In this document: positions 44,001-51,254 of the stretch, in pieces
Position numbering within the stretch: position 1 is the first letter of the stretch
How the letters are laid out: the number at the start of each line of letters is the position of its first letter
Assembly: GCA_964532065.1 (NCBI GenBank)
Contig: CAZHHG010000009.1
Location: forward strand, 1 to 63,313
From: DSXH01 sp964532065
Lineage (GTDB): Bacteria; Bacteroidota; Ignavibacteria; Ignavibacteriales; Melioribacteraceae
DNA: 63,313 nucleotides
Direction of reading: 5' to 3'
The notes under the pieces: generated by a model
The model's input: only the letters and a program-made list of their open reading frames with translations
Databases searched by the model: none
What the model was told of the DNA's origin: nothing
Made by a program: the position numbers and the translations under genes

Positions 44001-46505
44001 ATGTATAAAGCAGAATTAAATATTCAGTCTATTGATGCAATTCATCTTTCTGATCTGCAAAACGATGAAGCTGGGATTATAACAAAGATTTTAGGACACG
44101 GTGCTTTCCGAAAAAGAATTACCGAAATGGGTTTTATAAAGGGGAAGCCGGTAAAGGTAATTAAAAACGCCCCTCTCCAGGACCCGATAGAATACGAATT
44201 GATGGGCTTCCGAGTTTCGCTGAGAAGAAGCGAAGCCAGATTAATTGAGGTTGTACCTGTAGAAAAGTATGACGATAAATCCATCGTTCATTTCAACGGA
44301 ACAATACCCGACGACGAACTTCAGAAATCAATCCGGGAGAAATGCCGGACTATAAATGTCGCTCTTGTAGGCAATCCTAATTCCGGAAAGACTACGTTAT
44401 TCAACTACGCTACGGGTAAACATGAGCGGGTCGGCAATTACGGCGGGGTTACTGTTGATACAAAAGAAGCCAGGCTGGATCATAACGGTTACAGGATAAA
44501 CGTTACGGACCTGCCCGGTACCTACTCAATTTCGGAATATTCACCCGAGGAATTATTCGTAAGGAAGCATATAACCGAAACATTGCCTGATGTTGTTGTG
44601 AACGTAATCGATTCGTCAAACCTCGAAAGAAATCTGTTTCTTACTTCACAGCTGATGGATATGAATATAAAGGTGGTTATTGCTCTGAATATGTACGACG
44701 AACTCGAAGAGAAGGGGGATAAATTCGATCATGCTGCTCTGGCAAAAATTATAGGAATACCTATTGTTACCACGGTTGCATCAAAAGGGAAAGGAATTAA
44801 AGAATTATTCTCGAAGGTAATCGACGTTTACGAGGAGCGGGATGATGTTGCACGCCACGCACATATTAATTACGGTACGAATATAGAGGAATCGATAAAA
44901 CGCTTACGCGATGAAATTAAAAAGAACAAAATTATTTACGATTCATATTACAGCAGGTATGCTGCAATTAAGTTATTAGAGAACGACACCGATTTTACGA
45001 ACCGGATTTCAGGGATTCCGGAATCCGGGAACCTGCTTGCGCTTGCTCAAAAAGAAATTTCCTCACTCGAACGGGAATACAAGGAAAAGTCCGATACCGT
45101 TATTGCCGACGCCAAATACGGATTTATAAACGGTGTATTAAAGGAAACATACAAACAGGATAAATTAAGTAAGCGGCAGGCAAGTCATTCTATCGATTTC
45201 TTTCTTACTCATAAATACCTCGGGTTTCCGATTTTCATTTTCTTCTTATGGGTGATGTTTCAGCTTACCTTTTCACTGGGAAGCTACCCGATGGATTGGA
45301 TTGATGCCGGAGTATCAGAACTAGGTAATTTTATTTCGAACACACTTCCCGATGGATCACTTAGAGATCTGATTGTCGATGGTATAATAGGCGGAGTAGG
45401 CGGAGTAATTATTTTTCTTCCCAACATTTTAATCCTCTTTTTCTGTATTTCATTAATGGAAGACACGGGTTACATGGCCCGCGCAGCTTTTATAATGGAT
45501 AAACTGATGCACAAAATCGGTCTGCATGGAAAATCATTTATTCCTCTTATCATGGGATTCGGATGCAACGTTCCTGCTGTAATGGCTACACGGACATTAG
45601 AGAACCGTAAGGACCGGATATTAACTATGCTGATATTGCCGCTGATGTCCTGCAGCGCGCGTCTGCCGGTTTATGTTTTATTGATATCGGCATTTTTCCC
45701 CGCCAACCAGGGATTGGTTTTGCTCTCAATTTATCTGATCGGTATTTTACTCGCAACACTGGTAGCGCTTGTATTCAAAAAAATTTTCTTCGCAAAACAG
45801 GATGTCCCTTTTGTAATGGAATTACCTCCGTACAGGATTCCGACACTCAGAAATACTCTCGTTCATATGTGGAACAAAAGTGTTCAGTATTTAACAAAGA
45901 TGGGGACTGTTATATTAAGCGCTTCTATTATTATCTGGGCGCTGGGTCACTTCCCCCGGGATGTTAAATTCTCCGTTGATTACGATAAAATGATCGATGA
46001 GATTTCTTCGAATGTTAATTTGACCGGAAGCGAAAAAGAGGATCAGCTTGCACAGATTGAAATTGATAAAGAATCAGAGCGTATGGAAAAATCCTATATC
46101 GGTCAATTAGGACACATGATAGTTCCGGTTATTGAACCGCTCGGCTGGGATTGGAAAATAGGCGTGAGCATTATTACCGGTCTGGCCGCTAAAGAAATTG
46201 TAATTGGATCGATGGGAGTTCTTTATCAATCGGACCTGGAAGCCGACGAAACTTCGGTAAACTTGAAGACAAAACTTCAGCAGCAGGTTTTTACAAGCGG
46301 GCCTAGAATAGGGGAAAAAGTTTTTTCACCGGTAGTCGCATATTCCCTAATGCTTTTTATATTGATTTATTTCCCGTGCGTAGCGGTTATAGCAGCTATC
46401 AGAAAGGAAGCAAACTGGAAGTGGGCCACATTTACAATGGTTTACACAACTGTGATGGCATGGATTGTTGCTTTCGGTGCTTATCAACTAGGCAATATTT
46501 TTTAA
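44001..46505 (+). CDS. feoB: FeoA-FeoB fusion, ferrous iron transporter
   Basis: 834 aa. Residues about 10-86 are a FeoA SH3-like domain (GIITKILGHGAFRKRITEMG). The FeoB G-domain follows with G1 GNPNSGKT (124-131), G3 DLPG (170-173) and G4 NMYD (230-233). The membrane part carries the two gate motifs (PLIMGFGCNVPAVMATRTLE, ILPLMSCSARLPVYVLL) and a C-terminal core with GLAAKEIVIGSMG. It imports Fe2+ across the inner membrane. FeoA fused to FeoB is common in this lineage. A small cysteine-rich partner gene follows after ten bases. Confidence 0.95.
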   Translation: MYKAELNIQSIDAIHLSDLQNDEAGIITKILGHGAFRKRITEMGFIKGKPVKVIKNAPLQDPIEYELMGFRVSLRRSEARLIEVVPVEKYDDKSIVHFNGTIPDDELQKSIREKCRTINVALVGNPNSGKTTLFNYATGKHERVGNYGGVTVDTKEARLDHNGYRINVTDLPGTYSISEYSPEELFVRKHITETLPDVVVNVIDSSNLERNLFLTSQLMDMNIKVVIALNMYDELEEKGDKFDHAALAKIIGIPIVTTVASKGKGIKELFSKVIDVYEERDDVARHAHINYGTNIEESIKRLRDEIKKNKIIYDSYYSRYAAIKLLENDTDFTNRISGIPESGNLLALAQKEISSLEREYKEKSDTVIADAKYGFINGVLKETYKQDKLSKRQASHSIDFFLTHKYLGFPIFIFFLWVMFQLTFSLGSYPMDWIDAGVSELGNFISNTLPDGSLRDLIVDGIIGGVGGVIIFLPNILILFFCISLMEDTGYMARAAFIMDKLMHKIGLHGKSFIPLIMGFGCNVPAVMATRTLENRKDRILTMLILPLMSCSARLPVYVLLISAFFPANQGLVLLSIYLIGILLATLVALVFKKIFFAKQDVPFVMELPPYRIPTLRNTLVHMWNKSVQYLTKMGTVILSASIIIWALGHFPRDVKFSVDYDKMIDEISSNVNLTGSEKEDQLAQIEIDKESERMEKSYIGQLGHMIVPVIEPLGWDWKIGVSIITGLAAKEIVIGSMGVLYQSDLEADETSVNLKTKLQQQVFTSGPRIGEKVFSPVVAYSLMLFILIYFPCVAVIAAIRKEANWKWATFTMVYTTVMAWIVAFGAYQLGNIF

Positions 46506-46515
46506 AAGGATTTAT

Positions 46516-46683
46516 ATGATTCAGGATATAATTGTTTTCACTATAATTTTTTTAACAGCCGGCTATGTAGCATTTTCTCTCATAAAAAATCTCCGGGTAA
46601 AAAGAAGATCTGAAAATGCCTGCGGCGGCTGCACGGGCTGCGACCTTTCTAAGAACAGCGCCGCGTGCAGTCGTGAATTCTAA
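46516..46683 (+). CDS. FeoB-associated cysteine-rich small membrane protein
   Basis: 55 aa: one membrane helix (IIVFTIIFLTAGYVAFSLI), a basic patch (KNLRVKRR), then a cysteine cluster with ACGGCTGCDL and a later AACSRE (four cysteines). This layout is that of the FeoB-associated Cys-rich protein family, small partners that replace FeoC. It starts ten bases after feoB with AAAAGGA upstream and ends with TAA at 46681. It is probably needed for assembly or regulation of the ferrous transporter. The identity rests on position plus cysteine pattern. Confidence 0.82.
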   Translation: MIQDIIVFTIIFLTAGYVAFSLIKNLRVKRRSENACGGCTGCDLSKNSAACSREF

Positions 46684-46850
46684 ACAGTCCGGCAGTTTTC
46701 CGGCATCCGCTTGATCATCATTTGCAATTAACCCGTCCTTTTCAAAAGTAATATTCATTTTATTATCTTTAATCCGGAATTATTATCAGTGTTAGAAATA
46801 ATTCAATCGGACAATTAGTTAATTCCCTGTTTTCTTTTTAAGAGGATAAT

Positions 46851-47312
46851 ATGAAATACTGGTTAATGAAATCGGAAGCAAATTGCTACCCTATTGAATT
46901 TCTGGAGAAGGAAAAAAATCAGACCACTTACTGGGACGGAGTACGCAACTACCAGGCGCGTAACTTCATACGGGATGAAATGAAGATTGGCGACAGGGTG
47001 ATTTTTTACCATAGCAACGGCGAGCCGCCGTGTGCCGCCGGAATTTGTGAAGTGGTAAAAGAAGCATATCCGGATTTTACCGCGTTCGATCCGGAAAATC
47101 CTCACTACGATCCGAAGAGCAAGAAAGATAATCCCGCATGGATGATGGTGGATGTTAAACTGGTAAAGAAGTTTAAGGATTTTGTATCAATCGACAGTAT
47201 GCGGCAGAATAAAAAGCTCCAGAAGATGCATCTTCTTCAACGGGGCAGCCGACTTTCTGTTATGCCGATTACAAAAGATGAGTTCGATGAGATTGTGAGG
47301 ATGGGAAAATAA
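46851..47312 (+). CDS. EVE domain protein
   Basis: 153 aa, a complete single-domain EVE/thymocyte nuclear protein 1 homologue: YWLMKSEANCYPIE, WDGVRNYQARNFIRDEMKIG, DRVIFYHSNGEPPCAAGICE, YDPKSKKDNPAWMMVDVKLV. EVE is a PUA-like domain that binds modified bases in DNA or RNA. In bacteria it often sits near restriction or tRNA genes. No such gene is close here, so its target is unknown. It marks the left side of the accessory cluster. Confidence 0.9.
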   Translation: MKYWLMKSEANCYPIEFLEKEKNQTTYWDGVRNYQARNFIRDEMKIGDRVIFYHSNGEPPCAAGICEVVKEAYPDFTAFDPENPHYDPKSKKDNPAWMMVDVKLVKKFKDFVSIDSMRQNKKLQKMHLLQRGSRLSVMPITKDEFDEIVRMGK

Positions 47313-47415
47313 TTTATTTTACGATCTTCCATACGCATAATCTTCTTTAATGGTAGACTATACGAAGTAAAAATAGAAATTTTATTTAAATTTATTATAT
47401 TGCAGTAAATAACAA

Positions 47416-47446
47416 GTTAGCAGTCATTGTAAAGCAACACACAAAC
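47416..47446 (+). repeat. Cassette-junction repeat, copy A
   Basis: GTTAGCAGTCATTGTA followed by CACACAAAC matches the sequence at 48210-48240 in 25 of 31 bases. Both copies lie a few tens of bases before the start of an accessory gene. Upstream of GTTAGC the two contexts differ, so the conserved block starts at GTTAGC, as a recombination junction would. Confidence 0.55.
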
Positions 47447-47476
47447 AATTTTAACTTTCAGTCGCAATAAAACAAT

Positions 47477-48043
47477 ATGAAAAAAGACAGTATCCTTAAC
47501 ATAAAAACAAGGGCTAAATGGAGAAATTGGCTTGAAAACAATTTCAATACAAAGCAAGAAGTTTGGCTGGTATATGCTAAAAAGTCAACCGGCAAACAAC
47601 GCATTCAGTATAATGATGCAGTTGAAGAAGCACTTTGTTTCGGCTGGATAGACAGTACAAATAAAACTCTTGACAAAGACCACACTATTCAGCGATTTAC
47701 GCCAAGAAAACCTAAGAGTAGTTATTCACAATCAAATATTGAACGACTGAAATGGTTAGCGCAAAACAATTTAATTCACATTAATTTTCTTGAAAAAGTT
47801 CAGGAGATTATTTCTCAAGAGTTTATCTTTCCCAATGACATATTAGATGAAATCAAAAGAGATAAAGCTGCTTGGAATAACTATATAAAGTTTTCAGATT
47901 CTTATAAACGATTACGAGTTGCCTATATTGACAGTGCAAGAAAGCGACCAGAGGAATTTACTAAACGACTAAACAACTTTATTAAAAAGACTCGTGACAA
48001 CAAACTTATTCCAGGATTTGGCGGCATTGATAAATATTATTAG
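47477..48043 (+). CDS. YdeI/OmpD-associated family protein
   Basis: 188 aa. The family core is clear: WLENNFNTKQEVWLVYAKKS, YNDAVEEALCFGWIDSTNKT, IQRFTPRKPKSSYSQSNIER. It is a small cytosolic protein found widely in Bacteroidota, with no proven activity (bacteriocin protection has been suggested for relatives). Base use is rich in CAA/ACA words, unlike the operons to its left. It lies between two copies of a junction repeat and so may be a mobile cassette. Confidence 0.85.
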   Translation: MKKDSILNIKTRAKWRNWLENNFNTKQEVWLVYAKKSTGKQRIQYNDAVEEALCFGWIDSTNKTLDKDHTIQRFTPRKPKSSYSQSNIERLKWLAQNNLIHINFLEKVQEIISQEFIFPNDILDEIKRDKAAWNNYIKFSDSYKRLRVAYIDSARKRPEEFTKRLNNFIKKTRDNKLIPGFGGIDKYY

Positions 48044-48082
48044 TCTGAGCTATGATAAACTTTTACACGACAGAAAAAACGA

Positions 48083-48240
48083 ACCGCTAACAGCGTGTTG
48101 CCTCAATTTGGGGTGGCGTGCACAACTGAAGCTGAGTGCTACTATCAAACTTTTGTGTAGGTTGAGAGTGAAGTGCTCCGAAATCGCCAACTGCGGCAAC
48201 ACGCAAACCGTTAGCGGTCATTGTAGTACGACCCACAAAC
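48083..48240. repeat. attC-like hairpin and junction repeat, copy B
   Basis: ACCGCTAAC-A-GCGTGTTGCC (48083-48102) pairs with GGCAACACGC-AAACC-GTTAGCGGT (48195-48218), giving 9- and 10-base perfect arms with unequal spacers (1 and 5 bases). The arms enclose about 90 bases. This is the architecture of an integron attC site (paired outer boxes, bulged spacer, variable middle), although GTTAGCG does not fit the GTTRRRY consensus. The tail to 48240 is shared with copy A at 47416. A similar left arm (GAACCGCTAA) recurs at 49281. Confidence 0.6.
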
Positions 48241-48259
48241 AAATAGACAAAAAAGAAAT

Positions 48260-48811
48260 ATGAGAAAAGTAATTGCTGCATTCAATATGACACTTGACGG
48301 AGTTTGCGACCATACAACAGGAGTTGCAGATGAAGGACTGCATCAACATTATTCCCAATTGTTAGACAATGGAGGTATCATATTATATGGGAGGACGACC
48401 TACCAACTTATGCAATTTTGGCAAACACTTTTGCAAAATCCATCAGGCAAAAAATCTATGGACGACTTTGCAGTTTCAATAGACAAAATTCCAAAACTTG
48501 TTTTCTCCAACACACTAAAGGACACAAACTGGGACAGTGCAAAACTTTCAGACAGACTTCTTAACGAAAAAGTTTTGGAACTCAAACAACAATCAGGAAA
48601 AGCGATTTTGGTTGGAAGTCGCAGTTTAATTATTCAACTGTTAAACAGTAATCTTATTGACGAATTTCAAATTTGCATTCACCCTATCATTGAAGGACAA
48701 GGGCTGCGACTATTTGACCAAGTCAAGGACAGAATTATGTTGAAACTCATTATGACAAAATCACTAAGCTCAGGTGCAGCAGTATTTTACTATGAGCCGA
48801 CAAAAAATTAA
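48260..48811 (+). CDS. RibD C-terminal/dihydrofolate-reductase-like family protein
   Basis: 183 aa. The pattern MRKVIAAFNMTLDGVCDHTT, NGGIILYGRTTYQLMQFWQT, PKLVFSNTLKDTNWDSAKL, KAILVGSRSLIIQLLNSNLI and IHPIIEGQGLRLFDQ is that of small NADPH-binding proteins related to RibD-C and DHFR. It probably has a reductase fold, with unknown substrate. It lies immediately after the attC-like repeat and only 12 bases before the next gene, as in a two-gene cassette. Confidence 0.87.
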   Translation: MRKVIAAFNMTLDGVCDHTTGVADEGLHQHYSQLLDNGGIILYGRTTYQLMQFWQTLLQNPSGKKSMDDFAVSIDKIPKLVFSNTLKDTNWDSAKLSDRLLNEKVLELKQQSGKAILVGSRSLIIQLLNSNLIDEFQICIHPIIEGQGLRLFDQVKDRIMLKLIMTKSLSSGAAVFYYEPTKN

Positions 48812-48823
48812 CAACTCAAGACA

Positions 48824-49294
48824 ATGACTTTACAAGAACAAATCACAAAATATATTGACAGCCAACCCGAATCAAAACGGACTGACATTGAAGCATTGCA
48901 CAAGCGCATACTCCAACTATTGCCAAAATGTAAATTATGGTTTTTAGATGGAAAAGATGATACTGGTAAAGTGGTTACGAATCCGCAGATTGGATATGGA
49001 CTTCAAACAATTAAATATTCTGACGGTAAGACAAAGGAATTTTATCAAGTTGGCATTAGTGCAAACACGACTGGAATTTCTGTTTACATTATGGGCATTG
49101 AAGACAAAAAATATTTGCCTAAGAACTTTGGGACAACAATAGGCAAAGCGACAGTTACAGGATACTGCATTAAATTCAAAATTCTGAAAGATGTAAACAT
49201 TGACAAACTTGAAGAGGCAATAAGATATGGAGTTGAACAAACAGACAAACTCAAACAAGTTAAACCGACAAAAAAAGGGCGAACCGCTAAGTAA
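48824..49294 (+). CDS. DUF1801 family protein
   Basis: 156 aa. GYGLQTIKYSDGKTKEFYQV, GISANTTGISVYIMGIEDKK and a tail with KFKILKDVNIDKLEEAI fit the DUF1801/YdhG-like fold; related proteins bind iron or small molecules, but no function is fixed. The last codons (49281-49293) read GAACCGCTAA, the left-arm word of the attC-like repeat at 48083, so the reading frame runs into a repeat remnant. Its neighbours suggest it travels as part of a cassette. Confidence 0.78.
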   Translation: MTLQEQITKYIDSQPESKRTDIEALHKRILQLLPKCKLWFLDGKDDTGKVVTNPQIGYGLQTIKYSDGKTKEFYQVGISANTTGISVYIMGIEDKKYLPKNFGTTIGKATVTGYCIKFKILKDVNIDKLEEAIRYGVEQTDKLKQVKPTKKGRTAK

Positions 49295-49342
49295 TACAGG
49301 AAATAGCAACCAGAAAGGTTAATTCAAGTGAATATAAATATT

Positions 49343-49801
49343 ATGAAAAAGTTACAATTCAAAATAAACATCAATGCCCCTGCAGCCAAGGTTTATGATT
49401 TTATGCTTGGTCTCAGCAGTAAATCAACTTATGAGCAATGGACTTCTTTGTTTAACCCGACATCGACCTATGAGGGAAGCTGGGACAAGGGAATTAAAAT
49501 TTTATTTATTGGAGTAGATGAGAAAGGAGAAAAGGGCGGTATGGTTTCAGAGATTGCAGATAACATTCCCGATCGTTTTGTTTCAATTCGACATTACGGA
49601 CTTTTAAAAGCAAATATAGAAATCACAGAAGGACCGGAAGTAGAAAAATGGGCAAATGGATTTGAAAATTATACTTTCGAAGAAAATAACGGGATTACTA
49701 CTGTTACTGTTGACTTAGAAACAACAGAAGATTTTTTAGATTATATGAACCGGACCTACCCAAAAGCACTCTCCAAATTGAAGGAAATATGTGAAAAATA
49801 A
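49343..49801 (+). CDS. SRPBCC (START-like) domain protein
   Basis: 152 aa from the ATG at 49343; a GTG five codons earlier is also open. The fold signature is present: KKLQFKININAPAAKVYDFM at the start, then YEQWTSLFNPTSTYEGSWD, RFVSIRHYG and a long C-terminal helix (YMNRTYPKALSKLKEICEK). These proteins bind hydrophobic ligands in a helix-grip cavity and are common in cassette-like clusters of Bacteroidota. No ligand can be named. Confidence 0.83.
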   Translation: MKKLQFKININAPAAKVYDFMLGLSSKSTYEQWTSLFNPTSTYEGSWDKGIKILFIGVDEKGEKGGMVSEIADNIPDRFVSIRHYGLLKANIEITEGPEVEKWANGFENYTFEENNGITTVTVDLETTEDFLDYMNRTYPKALSKLKEICEK

Positions 49802-49813
49802 AATGACACGGAT

Positions 49814-49880
49814 GCTTAACAATTAAGAAGCAAGAAAGTATTAGTGAACTCCGTTGCTGCTCATAAACGGGAGCGTTAGC
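49814..49880. repeat. Possible attC-like remnant
   Basis: GCTTAAC (49814-49820) fits the integron R'' consensus RYYYAAC, and GCGTTAGC (49873-49880) resembles the R' end seen at 48210. The 67 bases between and including them show little other pairing. It lies between the SRPBCC gene and the broken TMEM175-like gene, the expected place of a cassette boundary. Only the outer boxes support it. Confidence 0.3.
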
Positions 49881-49902
49881 TTTTAAACCCGAAAGGGATG
49901 TA

Positions 49903-50149
49903 ATGAGAGCCGAAGTATATAAGAAAAAAAATCACGACCCCAGAATCAATTACAGGGGGGAAGGCGCGTCGAGACTCGACAATCTAACCTACGCTGATTT
50001 CGATAATTCTTACTCTGGTAATCAATCAGTTTTCATTCATCCGGGCTTCGGTTGCCTACGGTACTGCCTATTGTCTTTATACTCCTTTGATAATATTGTG
50101 GTATAAAAAATTTAAAGACCAATCAAAAAAATCTGGTGTTGAGGAATAA
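49903..50149 (+). pseudogene. TMEM175/DUF1211-like channel gene remnant (deleted and frameshifted)
   Basis: The start gives MRAEVYKKKNHDPRINYRGE and ASRLDNLT, the N-terminus of TMEM175-type potassium channel proteins (about 190-200 aa when whole). After LTYADFD the frame leads nowhere. A different frame from about 50007 gives ILTLVINQFSFIRASVAYGT, TPLIILWYKKFKDQSKK and the stop TAA at 50147, the look of the last helix and tail of the same family. So about 100 central residues are lost and the ends are out of frame. The plain 67-codon frame is not a real gene. The family call rests on the N-terminal motif. Confidence 0.55.
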
Positions 50150-50151
50150 AT

Positions 50152-50592
50152 ATGGCAACAAAAAACAAAACAACCGAAACCAAAGCAGATGTAAAGAAAT
50201 TTATAAATGAATTTGTTGATAATGAACAAAAAAGGACTGACAGTTTTCAACTGATTGAGTTAATGACTAAATGGTCGGGATTCAAACCGAGAATGTGGGG
50301 ACCGACAATAATCGGTTTCGGTAGTTATCATTATAAATACGCAAGCGGTCACGAAGGAGATGCTCCACTAATCGGTTTTTCACCAAGGAAAGCTGCTTTT
50401 TCATTATATGTTTCTGTACCGGGAAATGACAACAAAAAATTGCTTGAAGATCTGGGTAAATTCAAAATGAGTAAAGCGTGTATATATATAAAAAAATTAT
50501 CAGACATAAATATTGCTGTTTTAGAAAAGCTGTGTAAGTCATCAATCAAATATATCAATGAACATCATGAATGCGCTTGCAAGAGTTATTAA
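50152..50592 (+). CDS. DUF1801 family protein
   Basis: 146 aa. PRMWGPTIIGFGSYHYKYAS, DAPLIGFSPRKAAFSLYV and LEDLGKFKMSKACIYIKKLS are the DUF1801 core, in a subgroup distinct from the protein encoded at 48824. The end has HHECACKSY with two cysteines and two histidines. The function is unknown, though the fold is that of the YdhG/frataxin-like group. It starts two bases after the stop of the broken channel gene. Confidence 0.85.
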   Translation: MATKNKTTETKADVKKFINEFVDNEQKRTDSFQLIELMTKWSGFKPRMWGPTIIGFGSYHYKYASGHEGDAPLIGFSPRKAAFSLYVSVPGNDNKKLLEDLGKFKMSKACIYIKKLSDINIAVLEKLCKSSIKYINEHHECACKSY

Positions 50593-50702
50593 TAAGAATA
50601 ACCGCATCAAATCAGAATAGAACCGTGCAGCCAGAAGCTTTGAAAGGAGAATAATATTATTATCGGAATTAAATTGTGCCTGTACACGCAATGGTGGAAT
50701 TC

Positions 50703-51254
50703 ATGACACTGGTAGTTCTTCTTAGAGGAGTCAACGTCGGCGGTCATAAGACATTTAAACCAAAACAAGTGGCAGAAAAACTGAAGCACTTAGGCACCAT
50801 AAACATCGGTGCGGCCGGAACGTTTATAATCCGGAAGAAAACTTCGCAGACTGAGATTCGTAAAATATTTGAAGATCTGCTGCCGTTCAGGACGCAAATG
50901 TTTATCTGCCGTGGACGGGATATTCTGGATTTGGTTTCTGACGATCCCTTCTCACACCTTAAGGAAGATTCCGGAATAGTCCGGTTTGTCAGTATTCTTG
51001 CAAAGAAACCCAGCAGAGAGCCGGGTTATCCGTTTATCCTCCCAAAAGAGGGACCCTGGCTGGTGAAACTTATAGGGAGAAGAGAACGTTTTGTACTTGG
51101 TATTTATCGCCGTGACATGAAAACTATTCAACATCTCGGAAAGACCGAAGTTGAATTCGACGTCCCGGTTACTACCCGCAACTGGAATACTATTACTGAA
51201 ATTGCGAGTGTTCTTAGAAGCGAAGAGGTTAATATTAGGAAGAGAAGAATTTAA
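50703..51254 (+). CDS. DUF1697 domain protein
   Basis: 183 aa from the ATG at 50703, the start that matches the family (MTLVVLLRGVNVGGHKTFKP); a GTG at 50676 adds residues without homology. KLKHLGTINIGAAGTFIIRK and the rest fit DUF1697, a small cytosolic family of unknown function frequent in accessory regions. Its stop shares one base with the photolyase start (TAATG), so the two are translationally coupled. Confidence 0.87.
   Translation: MTLVVLLRGVNVGGHKTFKPKQVAEKLKHLGTINIGAAGTFIIRKKTSQTEIRKIFEDLLPFRTQMFICRGRDILDLVSDDPFSHLKEDSGIVRFVSILAKKPSREPGYPFILPKEGPWLVKLIGRRERFVLGIYRRDMKTIQHLGKTEVEFDVPVTTRNWNTITEIASVLRSEEVNIRKRRI

Noticed and set aside
46552..46758. Minus-strand frame over the end of the feo operon
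   Set aside because: It overlaps the small cysteine-rich protein, which has the better start, spacing and family pattern.
47994..48281. Frames running through the attC-like repeat on both strands
   Set aside because: They read the palindromic repeat itself and have no homology or start signals.
49903..50106. Intact 67-residue hypothetical protein
   Set aside because: Its N-terminus matches a longer channel family, and the matching C-terminal end lies in another frame, so it is a remnant.
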